From Acuticoccus kalidii (GTDB lineage: Bacteria > Pseudomonadota > Alphaproteobacteria > Rhizobiales > Amorphaceae): a DNA stretch of 64,000 nt. Shown piece after piece: positions 43,233 to 51,081 of this stretch. Position 1 is the stretch's first letter, and the number at the start of each line of letters is the position of its first letter. The translations under genes were made by a program, and so were the position numbers. The stretch spans positions 868,001-932,000 of the forward strand of contig NZ_JAKGCS010000036.1 of NCBI RefSeq assembly GCF_021556395.1, read 5' to 3'. Below the pieces are notes generated by a model. That model saw only the letters and a program-made list of their open reading frames with translations. It had not been told where the DNA came from and made no database searches.

Positions 43233-43643
43233 CGGGCTGGGTTGGCCGGGCGATCGAGCGTTGCGGCGATCTCGGAAGGCCGGCGGACGAGCATCGATTC
43301 GCGGACAAAGGGGTGCCGCTCAACTCTCATCGACCGCGCGCGTGCCGGGCAAACGGCGCCGGCCGGCTTGAACTTCGTACTCATCGCAACACTGTCACCT
43401 TGCAGGATCGACGCCTGTGAGGCGGCCCCCTACCGATACCGAGCTCGTCGTCTCTTGGAATCCGTGACGGCTCGTTCGCGCGAATGCAAGGACGACAGTG
43501 CCGATCCGCGTCGCGAAGGAGGCAATTCCCGGCGCGGATCAGCATCAGGGCAACAGGTTGGCGCGCGGCTTCGCTGTGCACGCGGCGGAGTTGCGCTCTC
43601 CCCCGTGCCGGGTGTCTCCGTCTGCGCGGAGCGGGCCGCCGGC
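43233..43643. other. Gap without a gene
   Basis: 411 bp upstream of the efflux gene and downstream of the dehydratase operon, both on the minus strand. It should contain the efflux promoter near its left end. I see no gene, RNA or clear repeat. Confidence 0.45.
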
Positions 43644-44849
43644 CTAGGCGTCCGGGCCGGCGCCGCCGAGGCCGGCGAATCGGTCGGCAACGGCGAGCGG
43701 TGTCTTCGCGGCCTCCGCCAGCGTCACCCGGTCCGGCGTGAAGCCGAGCCCCGCGCCGTCATCGAGCGCGATCACGCCGTCGGCGAGCGATGGCGCCCCG
43801 CCGCGCAGCCGGTCATAAAGCGGGCTTTCGCCGACCTGCCGCTCCAGGATGAGGCAGGAGGAGAGCGCCGACGCCACGTGCCGCGACAGCGCGTCGAGCA
43901 CTGGCCCCGCCGGATTGTGAAGGCTCGCCTGCACCCCGTTCTGAACGCAGAGCTCGAGGATCGCGATGCCTTGGCGGATGCCGGTTTCGCGCAGATCCGG
44001 CAGGACGACATCGTGCCCATTGTCGGCGAGAAGACGCGTCGCGTCCGCGATCGTCGCGATATGCTCGCCGCCGGCGATCATCGTGCCCGACCGATGGGCC
44101 GCAGTGCGGACGGCGCGTTGATCGTCGACCTGACTCCGGCGCAGGTCGATCGGATCTTCCACCCAGAAGAGGCCGAACGGCGCCGCCTCGACGAGAACGT
44201 CGAGCGCCATTGCCCGGTTCAGCCGGCCATGACAGTCGACGAGGACGTCGATATCAGGCCCGACACGTTCGCGCACCGCGCCGATGCGTGCGAGCCCGTC
44301 TTCGAGCCGGGCGCGCATCGGGCCCGCATCGCCGGTCCAGCGCAATCCGTCGAATGGGGCGATCTTGATCGCGCGATAACCGAGGGCGACGACCTCTGCC
44401 GCACGATCGGCAAAGCCGTCGGCAGAGCGGTCGGCGATCCCGCGATTGATGTTGGCATAGCAGGCGATGCCGCTGCGATAGGGGCCGCCCAGAAGCGTCG
44501 TGAGGGGAACGCCGCCCCGCCGCGCGAGCGCGTCGAAGAGGGCGCCTTCGAGGCCGGTGCGCAACACGCCGCGGGCCGGCGACATCTGGACCTGGTCGAG
44601 GAGGGCAAGGGCCGGCGCGACGGTCCCCGCGCCGGTGTCGCCGAGGGCCGTGTTCAAGGCCGCGACCTCCCCGAGGACGGCGGCCTCCTGGCCAAACAAG
44701 GAGGCTTCCCCGAACCCGCTGATGCCGTCCGCGAGGACCGCCTCGATGATGATCCATGCGGTCTTGACCGACACCGGCACGGTGTGGGCGACCACCCTCG
44801 ACAGGCGGCCGCCTTTGTCGGCGGGTGGGCGATTGAACTGTGCGTTCAT
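43644..44849 (-). CDS. Enolase-superfamily sugar-acid dehydratase, galactonate-dehydratase-like
   Basis: 401 residues from the ATG at 44849, which overlaps the upstream stop (ATGA). Mandelate-racemase subgroup features: Lys162 in AIKIAPFDG (the usual second Lys of K-x-K is Ala164), metal ligands Asp205 in VLVDCHGRL, Glu231 in WVEDPID and Glu262 in AGGEH, then Asp285 and His311 in SLHNPAGP. The D-x-H-G-R and HNPxGP pattern resembles D-galactonate and related aldonate dehydratases, which remove water from alpha-hydroxy acids. It is the last gene of the minus-strand sulfatase operon. The substrate is inferred only as an acid sugar. Confidence 0.85.
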   Translation of the reverse strand: MNAQFNRPPADKGGRLSRVVAHTVPVSVKTAWIIIEAVLADGISGFGEASLFGQEAAVLGEVAALNTALGDTGAGTVAPALALLDQVQMSPARGVLRTGLEGALFDALARRGGVPLTTLLGGPYRSGIACYANINRGIADRSADGFADRAAEVVALGYRAIKIAPFDGLRWTGDAGPMRARLEDGLARIGAVRERVGPDIDVLVDCHGRLNRAMALDVLVEAAPFGLFWVEDPIDLRRSQVDDQRAVRTAAHRSGTMIAGGEHIATIADATRLLADNGHDVVLPDLRETGIRQGIAILELCVQNGVQASLHNPAGPVLDALSRHVASALSSCLILERQVGESPLYDRLRGGAPSLADGVIALDDGAGLGFTPDRVTLAEAAKTPLAVADRFAGLGGAGPDA

Positions 44850-46000
44850 GGCATCGATCCCCGTATTTCGGTCTCCCGCGCGATCCATGGCGTGACGGCG
44901 GCGCGGTCCGGCTCACGGCCGAGACCGGGCCCGCTCGGAAGCGGCCAGCGGCCGTTTTGCAGCGGCGGCAGATCGCCGACGAGCGCGGTGCGGAGCGGAT
45001 TGTCGTTGGAATCGGTTTCGAGGAGCCCGTCGCCACCGGCAGCGGCGAGAAGGTGGGCGGCGTGGAGGAGCCCGATCGCCCCGGCGAGATGATGCGGGCA
45101 GAAGCGGCGCCCGGCCGAAAGCGCGCGCCGCGCGACCGCGAGCCCGCCGGAGATGCCGCCCCATTTGCCGGCGTCCGGCTGCGCGACGGAGAGCCATTCC
45201 GCATCGAGTGCGTCCTCGAACGCGCCGAGCCCGCGCATATTCTCCCCGGCCGCGATCGGAATGCCGATGTCGGCGACCGCGCTCCAATCCGCGCGCGACG
45301 CGTCGGCGGGAAGCGGCTCCTCCAACCATTGCGGGCCGAGAGGGAGAAGGGCGGCGGCCATCGCGCACGCCTCCTCGCGTTGCCAGCCCTGGTTTGCGTC
45401 CACCATGAAGGTTTCGCCCGGCTGCAATGCCGCGGCGACCTCTTCGGCGTTCGCAAGATCCCGTTCGCGGCCGAAGCCGAGCTTGAGCTTGAAGGCGCGG
45501 AAACCCTCCGCTTGCGCGCGGCGGACCGTGTCGCCCGGGCGCGTCGGATTGATGCCGCTCGCATAGGCGGGGACGTCGTCGGTGGTCGAGCCGAGGAGGC
45601 GGTGGAGCGGGACGCCGGCGCGCCCGGCCGCGAGATCCCAGAGCGCCATGTCGATCCCGCCGATGACTTGGGCGAGTGGGCCGAATTCGCCGGTCTGGAG
45701 GGCAAGCGTCGCAAGGCGCGTTTCGAGCCCCGCGGCCGCCTCGCCTGGTACGACGGGCGTGCCGAGAAGAAGCGGGCCGACGATGCGCTCGGCGAGTTGG
45801 GCGCGGTGCTCGCCGCCGAAGGTCGGAAAGTTGCACCAGATCTCGCCCCAGCCGAACGCGCCGTCTCGGTCTTCTAGGCGGACGAGGAGCGTCGCCCGCG
45901 CATCCATCAACCCGAACGCCGTCGGCATCGGGTGATCGAGCGGCATCCTGAGGACCATCGTCGTGAGCCGGGCGATGGTCACGGGCTCTGCCGTCATCAT
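44846..46000 (-). CDS. Enolase-superfamily enzyme, mandelate racemase subgroup
   Basis: 384 residues. The acid/base Lys pair is intact in FRAFKLKLGFG (Lys171, Lys173). Metal ligands are Asp201 in MVDANQGW, Glu227 or Glu228 in WLEEPLP, and Glu253 in AAGENM. The partner dyad is Asp276 in PDAGKWGG and His303/304 in FCPHHLAGAIG. This complete set supports proton abstraction alpha to a carboxylate, as in dehydratases or epimerases of aldonate/aldarate sugars. It differs enough from the neighbouring paralog to suggest another substrate or step. It follows the TIM-barrel-like gene by one base and overlaps the next gene by four. Confidence 0.88.
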   Translation of the reverse strand: MMTAEPVTIARLTTMVLRMPLDHPMPTAFGLMDARATLLVRLEDRDGAFGWGEIWCNFPTFGGEHRAQLAERIVGPLLLGTPVVPGEAAAGLETRLATLALQTGEFGPLAQVIGGIDMALWDLAAGRAGVPLHRLLGSTTDDVPAYASGINPTRPGDTVRRAQAEGFRAFKLKLGFGRERDLANAEEVAAALQPGETFMVDANQGWQREEACAMAAALLPLGPQWLEEPLPADASRADWSAVADIGIPIAAGENMRGLGAFEDALDAEWLSVAQPDAGKWGGISGGLAVARRALSAGRRFCPHHLAGAIGLLHAAHLLAAAGGDGLLETDSNDNPLRTALVGDLPPLQNGRWPLPSGPGLGREPDRAAVTPWIARETEIRGSMP

Positions 46001-46001
46001 C

Positions 46002-47387
46002 TCAGCGCCCTTTCACGATCGCCCCGAGCGCGGCGAGCTTTTCGTCGGAGAGGTAGCCGTAGCGGTTCATCCACATACGCCCGTCCGCCGCCTCGAACGC
46101 GGCGCGGGCGCGGCGCGCGACGTCGTCCACGGGGCCATAGCCGTGTGAGAAGGCGGCGATCGGATAGTCGCGGCCCGTGGCGGCGCGCGCGGTTTCGATC
46201 TTGCGCACGATGGCCGCTTCGGTCGCCGGATGGGGCGCGTCGGGCTCGGGATAAATGAGAGCGGACAGGTCGGCCGGCGCGTCGCCGGTGTCGGTGATCG
46301 CGACGAGCGCCTTCGCGAGCGCCGCCGTGTCGACCGCATTGTCGCCCATCGCATCGCCCCAGTTCCGCAGCATCATGGGCCAGTGCATCGTGTAGAGCTT
46401 CACCCCGATTTCGGAGACGACCGACGAGGCGGCGGCGAAGTCGAAGCCGGAGAGATCGGTAAAGGGCGGCGGAAACGCTTGCGCAATCAGCGCGATCTCC
46501 TTCGGCAGCGCCGCCCGCCACGTCTCGAGCAGCTCGACCGACATGCGCCGCTTGACGGCGAAGAGGTCGGCGACGCCCGGCAGCGCCGTCTGAAGCCGTT
46601 CCAGCCAATGCTCCGCCGACGGCTCGGCGACGATCTTGGCGAGATAATCGTCGGTGAGGCCGGTGGTGAGGAGGGCGTGGAGCGCCATCGTGTCCCGCCG
46701 CATTCGCTCCCCGTCGATGCTCATCGTTTCGGCGACGACGATGGCGTGGGCGGAAAAGTCGAAGAAGATCGCATCGAAGGCGTAGGGCGGCACCTCGGGC
46801 CAGTCGATCCGCAGGGCGTCGATCTGCGGGTAGGTCTCGGCGAGGTCGCGCGCGAGGGCCTGGGCGTAAGCGAGGATCTGCGGCGCGGCGAGGCTCGCAT
46901 TGAGGTCGACGCGGCCCGGCACCGGCCGATCGTCCGGCCCGAGCGGCTGATCCTCCTCGCGCGGGCCACCGAATTGCACCCGGTAGCCGGGCGGGATCAC
47001 GGATTGCACCTGAAGGTGCACCGTCATCCCGCGCCGTTTCGCGGCGGCGATGAAGTCGGCGACGATGTGGCCGTCCCGCGCCGTAAGGTCGTCCGGCTCA
47101 GGCGGTTGATAGGCAAGGCCCTCATAGAGCGCCCGGTTGGGCTCGAAGCTCGGCGCGGTGCGCACCCAAAGATCGCGCTTGCCCCAGAGCGGGCGGTCGA
47201 GCAGGCGGACCTTGCCGGCCCCGCCGTCCGCCGGCGGCTCGCGCGAGCCGGTGCCCTCTTCGGCCGGTTCCATCACATAGGGGCTCGTCGCGATGGCGGT
47301 CGCGCCGGCGGCTTGCAGATTGTCGAGGACACGCTCGATGCCTTCCGCCTGCGCCCATTCCGGCAGGACGGTAATGCCGAACATCAT
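46002..47387 (-). CDS. Uncharacterised TIM-barrel-like protein
   Basis: 461 residues with no family I can name. Alternating hydrophobic strands and helices suggest a (beta/alpha)8 barrel of glycoside-hydrolase type: MTVHLQVQSVIPPGYRVQFG, YPQIDALRIDWPEVPPYAFD, IGVKLYTMHWPMMLRNWGD and RDYPIAAFSHGYGP. Asp and Glu in RIDWPEVPP and the aromatic-rich HWPMMLRNW are candidate active-site residues. There is no signal peptide, so it is cytoplasmic. It lies between sulfatase and dehydratase genes, overlapping the sulfatase stop by one base, so it should act on the same sugar. It could be a glycosidase, epimerase or lyase. Confidence 0.75.
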   Translation of the reverse strand: MMFGITVLPEWAQAEGIERVLDNLQAAGATAIATSPYVMEPAEEGTGSREPPADGGAGKVRLLDRPLWGKRDLWVRTAPSFEPNRALYEGLAYQPPEPDDLTARDGHIVADFIAAAKRRGMTVHLQVQSVIPPGYRVQFGGPREEDQPLGPDDRPVPGRVDLNASLAAPQILAYAQALARDLAETYPQIDALRIDWPEVPPYAFDAIFFDFSAHAIVVAETMSIDGERMRRDTMALHALLTTGLTDDYLAKIVAEPSAEHWLERLQTALPGVADLFAVKRRMSVELLETWRAALPKEIALIAQAFPPPFTDLSGFDFAAASSVVSEIGVKLYTMHWPMMLRNWGDAMGDNAVDTAALAKALVAITDTGDAPADLSALIYPEPDAPHPATEAAIVRKIETARAATGRDYPIAAFSHGYGPVDDVARRARAAFEAADGRMWMNRYGYLSDEKLAALGAIVKGR

Positions 47388-48862
47388 CAGGAAGCACCTA
47401 CAACGTTGGAGGGATCGTCGAGCGGCGGCTGCGGATAGTGGAGGCCCCGCTGGCCGGAAAGTCCGCGATTGGGGGAAGGGGTGAAATCGGGCGCGGGAGT
47501 GCCAACGAGCCGGCTCCCGTCATGATGGGCCTCGTCCTCGCCATAGAGCTCGGCGATCAGGCGGGCCGTCAGGTCGGCCTCGATCGCCGCATAGGCCGGA
47601 TCACCGGCGCGATCGTCGCGTTCGGTCGGATCCGTTTCGAGGTCGAAGAGCTGGACGACATTGCCGGCGGGATACCAGATCAGCTTGTGGCGGCCATCAT
47701 GGATCATCCGCGTCGCTTTCGGCCCGTCGAGCGCCTCGCAATAGAGCGTCTCGCGGCGCGCGTCGCCCACCATCGACAGCCCCTCGCAACCCGCAGGCAC
47801 GTCGATCCCCGCCATGGCGAGGAGCGTCGGCATGATGTCCTGGAGGCCGACAAGACGAGGGTCGACCGTGCCCGCGCGGGCGCTGTCGCGCGCGGCCGGG
47901 ACGAGGATCATCGGCACGTTCGCCGATCCCTCGTACATCAGCCGTTTCGCATAGAGGCCATAGTCGCCGAGCATGTCGCCATGGTCCGAGCAGAAGAGAA
48001 TGATCGTGTCGTCGAGAATGTTCTCCTCGCGCAGGGTTCCGATGACGAGACGCAATTGCGCGTCGATATGGGTGCAGAGCGCATAGAAGGCGCGGCGCAC
48101 ATCGGCGAGGCGCTCCGGTGGGAGCTGCTCCCAGAAGCCGCGCGCCGAGGCGAGGGCATAGGGAACGTTCTCGGCCCATGGCGCGGTGAGCGCGGCGGGA
48201 ATCTCGCGCCGCGCATAGCGCTCGAAATACGCCGCCAGCGGCACGATCGGCGGATGGGGCTGGGTGTAACTGAGGTGCCAGAACGCGGGGCGCGTCGGAT
48301 CGCGCCGCTTGATCGTGCGGCACATCGCGAAGGTCGACCAGTTGGTGACGTGGCAATCCTCCGGCAGGTGCCAGGTGCGCCAGCCATAGTCATTGTTCGA
48401 CATGCCGTGCATGAACTGCCGGCCCGGATAGCCGCGATCGGCGAGATAGAGATCGTAATCGTCGACGGTGCCGAGCTGCGGCCGGCCCTCTTCGGCGATC
48501 AACGCCTCCTCGAAACCGATCCGATCCCGTTGCGGATAGACGTGGAGCTTGCCGATGGCGGCGCTCTGATAACCGGCGTCCGTGAAGGTCCCGGCGAGCG
48601 TCGGACGGTCCGGCATTCTGAGCGCCGGCTCGAAGACGCGGTCGCCATGGGTGCGCGGCGCGGTGCCGGTCATCATCGTCCGTCGCGCGGGAATGCAGAT
48701 CGGGCATTCGGAATAGGCACGCGGGTAGAGGATGCCGTTGCGCGCCAGTTGGTCGATTGTCGGCGTTTCGACGGTGGGATGACCGCGATGGCCGAAAAGC
48801 CGCCCCGGCCACTGGTCGACCGAGATGAACAGGACGTTCGGCCGCGCCGATCCCGTATTCAT
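47387..48862 (-). CDS. Sulfatase, cytoplasmic (Cys-type)
   Basis: 491 residues from the ATG at 48862, which has GGGGGGAA just upstream; the frame continues to 48955 but without family resemblance. Alkaline-phosphatase-superfamily features: ARPNVLFISVDQWPG with the metal Asp, the formylglycine motif CIPAR (Cys56-Arg60) followed by TMMTG, and FCSDHGDMLGDYG for the other metal ligands. It hydrolyses a sulfate ester (choline-sulfatase/arylsulfatase-like group). Maturation needs a formylglycine-generating enzyme encoded elsewhere. No signal peptide is visible. It leads the minus-strand operon and is divergent from the first tctC. Confidence 0.93.
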   Translation of the reverse strand: MNTGSARPNVLFISVDQWPGRLFGHRGHPTVETPTIDQLARNGILYPRAYSECPICIPARRTMMTGTAPRTHGDRVFEPALRMPDRPTLAGTFTDAGYQSAAIGKLHVYPQRDRIGFEEALIAEEGRPQLGTVDDYDLYLADRGYPGRQFMHGMSNNDYGWRTWHLPEDCHVTNWSTFAMCRTIKRRDPTRPAFWHLSYTQPHPPIVPLAAYFERYARREIPAALTAPWAENVPYALASARGFWEQLPPERLADVRRAFYALCTHIDAQLRLVIGTLREENILDDTIILFCSDHGDMLGDYGLYAKRLMYEGSANVPMILVPAARDSARAGTVDPRLVGLQDIMPTLLAMAGIDVPAGCEGLSMVGDARRETLYCEALDGPKATRMIHDGRHKLIWYPAGNVVQLFDLETDPTERDDRAGDPAYAAIEADLTARLIAELYGEDEAHHDGSRLVGTPAPDFTPSPNRGLSGQRGLHYPQPPLDDPSNVVGAS

Positions 48863-48937
48863 GCAATTCCCCCCGGATGCCGTTCGATTTCGCCCCGTTG
48901 CGCCGAGGCTTGTCCGCCTCTGCTCGAGGCAAATATA

Positions 48938-48955
48938 TTGGCAAGGTCTAACCAA
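48938..48955. promoter_or_regulatory. Operator-like TTGG-N10-CCAA
   Basis: TTGGCAAGGTCTAACCAA has inverted ends and also satisfies the LysR T-N11-A rule. It lies 75 bp upstream of the sulfatase ATG in an AT-rich patch. Confidence 0.3.
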
Positions 48956-49232
48956 CGAGACGGAAGGCGTCCACCGAAACCCTGGCGGCGCATGGCATCG
49001 CGCGACGCAGGACGGAGCGCGATGGCCGGTTCGTCCCCGATGCGCGCTTCACTCACCCGCGTCATCCGCCCGATGCGTGCGGACGCGGCGCGGACCGCCC
49101 TCCGGGTGGAGGCGGACACGGCATTTTTCCCCAATTGATCCACTTTCCCCAATCGATGTTCCGGGCGGCGCCGCCCCGCGATACCAGGCGTCTATCGCCG
49201 ACGCCGCGATCGCGCACTAATATCCTTAAATA

Positions 49233-49247
49233 CGATCTAACAGATCG
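49233..49247. promoter_or_regulatory. Operator-like palindrome CGATCT-AAC-AGATCG
   Basis: A perfect six-base inverted repeat with a three-base centre, six bases upstream of a TTGACA hexamer (49254-49259) reading towards tctC; the matching minus-10 is weak. Short palindromes of this kind are typical of GntR- or similar dimeric regulators of sugar-acid genes. Confidence 0.4.
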
Positions 49248-49563
49248 GGTTTGTTGACAATGCCATCGAGACAGGAAATTCTAAGCGGCAGACGGCGCAT
49301 CGCCTTCGAGTGGATCGAGGGAGTTTGCGCCGCATTCGCGGTGACGCCCGGCGCCCTCCGGCGACATGAAAGACAACGGATCGATCTCGACGAAACCAAC
49401 AGCAAATCCCCGATCGACCTTAGGGAGATTCGTCGATGCTCGGTTGTTTGACTCGATGGTAAGGATAGATGATAGCGTGCCATTTCCTAGAAGAAACGTC
49501 GCCCTACACTGCCGCCGTGCTTGGCGGGGCAACAATCGGCAACAGCCGTCGGGAGGAAAATCG

Positions 49564-50544
49564 ATGATCAAGCAGTTCGCCGTGGCCGGGCTCGCGGCCG
49601 CTTTATCGATGGGCATGGCCTCGTCCGCCTTGGCCGAATGGCCGGAAAAGCCCATCAAGGTGATCGTGCCGTTCAAGGCCGGCGGAACGTCGGACCAGGT
49701 GACGCGCGCGTTCCAGGTGGCGATCCAAGAGAGTGAGATCCTGCCCCAGCCGCTCACCGTCGTGAATGTCGGCGGGCATTTCTCGATCGGGGCGCGGCAG
49801 GTGATGGAAGCCAATCCCGACGGCTACACCTTCCTGACGCTGCATATCGCGCTGATGGGCGGTGAGGCGGCGGGGCTCTTCCCGTTCGGCTATCGCGATT
49901 TCACGCCGGTCGCCACGACGGGCGAATTCTGCGTGCTGCCGGTCGTGCGGAAGGATTCGGGCATCGATTCGGTCGAGCAGCTCCTCGAAAAGGCGAAGGA
50001 CGAGCCCGACACGCTGATTTTCGGCGCCAATCTCGGCGCGATCAATCACATGGGCGGCATCCAGCTCGAGAACCTCGTCGACGGCGCGAAATTCCGCTTC
50101 GTCCAGATCGGCGGCGGCACGGCGAACTTCACCGCGCTGATGGGCGGGCAGACCGACGCCTCCGTCCTCTCCGCCGCCGAGGTCGCGAACTTCACGCTCA
50201 ATCCGGACGGTACCGAGCTCTCCGACGCGCAGATCAAGCCGCTCGCTTATACCGGCCCGGAACGCCTCGAGAGTCTGCCCGACGTGCCGACCCTCCAAGA
50301 GCTCGGCTATGACATGAACTACTGCATCCAAAGCTGGTGGTTCGCGCCGAAAGGCACGCCGCAAGAGGCGATCGACGGCCTCGCCCAGGCGCTCGAGGAC
50401 GCCTCCGGGACCGATCGCGTGGCGAAGTTCTACAAGGACAAGATGTTCGGCTCGGTCTTCCTCAAGGGGGACGAGATGGCCGCATCGCTGGACGAGACCT
50501 GGGACCGGATCGAGCCGGTCGCCAAGCAAGCCGCGCAGAAATAA
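49564..50544 (+). CDS. tctC: TTT transporter substrate-binding protein 1 (TctC/Bug)
   Basis: 326 residues from the ATG at 49564 with GGGAGGAAAA upstream. MIKQFAVAGLAAALSMGMASSALA is a signal peptide. The mature protein shows the Bug-family opening EWPEKPIKVIVPFKAGGTSDQVTRAF, then NVGGHFSIGARQVMEANPDGYTFL and the C-terminal WWFAPKGTPQEAIDGLAQAL. It captures a carboxylated ligand in the periplasm for TctAB. It is the first gene of the operon tctC-tctB-tctA, UxaA large, UxaA small, sulfatase, which suggests a sulfated or plain sugar-acid ligand rather than citrate. Confidence 0.95.
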   Translation: MIKQFAVAGLAAALSMGMASSALAEWPEKPIKVIVPFKAGGTSDQVTRAFQVAIQESEILPQPLTVVNVGGHFSIGARQVMEANPDGYTFLTLHIALMGGEAAGLFPFGYRDFTPVATTGEFCVLPVVRKDSGIDSVEQLLEKAKDEPDTLIFGANLGAINHMGGIQLENLVDGAKFRFVQIGGGTANFTALMGGQTDASVLSAAEVANFTLNPDGTELSDAQIKPLAYTGPERLESLPDVPTLQELGYDMNYCIQSWWFAPKGTPQEAIDGLAQALEDASGTDRVAKFYKDKMFGSVFLKGDEMAASLDETWDRIEPVAKQAAQK

Positions 50545-50589
50545 TCGAGCGATGCGCGGCGTCTCGATGATCGGACGACGGGGACGAGG

Positions 50590-51057
50590 ATGACCAAAAC
50601 CGCCCGCTGGGCGCTCGGCGTCAGCGTCTTCTTCGTTCTCGTGTGTCTCGCGGTCCTTTGGGAAACGCGAGACATCCCGCCCGGAACGTTCGAGCCGCTC
50701 GGCTCGGCGCCGGTGCCGCAGGGGACGGCGCTGCTCGTCCTCGCCCTTTCCGTCGTGATCGGCCTGTCGGCCTGGCGTTCGCGCGGCGAGGATCCGCCGA
50801 TCGATCCGTCCGAACGGCCCCATGTCGTCGATGCGGCGGCAACGGCGATCCTCACGGTCGCCTATGTCGCCGCCCTCCAGGCGCGGCTTCTCGACTTCGC
50901 CCCGATGACGACGCTCTACCTCTTCGCGACCATCGGCTTTCTCACGCGCTTTCGTCTGCGCGCGCTAATCGTCGCCGCCATCGTCTCCGCGGCGATGGGG
51001 TGGGGCGCCGCCTTCATCTTCACCCGCTTTTTCGTCGTCGATCTGCCGGGCCTTTGA
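50590..51057 (+). CDS. tctB: TTT transporter small membrane subunit 1 (TctB)
   Basis: 155 residues with four hydrophobic segments: WALGVSVFFVLVCLAVLWE, GTALLVLALSVVIGLSAW, AATAILTVAYVAAL and LIVAAIVSAAMGWGAAFIFTRFF, the TctB layout. ATG at 50590 has GACGAGG directly before it. It forms the small subunit of the sodium-coupled TctAB importer fed by the preceding TctC. Confidence 0.92.
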   Translation: MTKTARWALGVSVFFVLVCLAVLWETRDIPPGTFEPLGSAPVPQGTALLVLALSVVIGLSAWRSRGEDPPIDPSERPHVVDAAATAILTVAYVAALQARLLDFAPMTTLYLFATIGFLTRFRLRALIVAAIVSAAMGWGAAFIFTRFFVVDLPGL

Positions 51058-51081
51058 TGCCCGCGTCCCCTGGAGTTTGAG

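Larger units (their letters stand above)
48863..49563. other. Divergent control region of the sulfatase and TTT-1 operons
   Basis: 701 bp without a supportable gene. It contains a TTGG-N10-CCAA element (48938-48955) about 75 bp upstream of the sulfatase start, and a perfect palindrome at 49233-49247 followed by TTGACA at 49254. A short frame at 49251-49451 has no ribosome site or recognisable product. The size suggests several operators. Confidence 0.5.

Noticed and set aside
41763..45092. Plus-strand open frame of 1109 codons
   Set aside because: It is antisense to the efflux lipoprotein and the dehydratase genes, whose families are clear. The translation is Arg/Gly/Ala-rich without domains.
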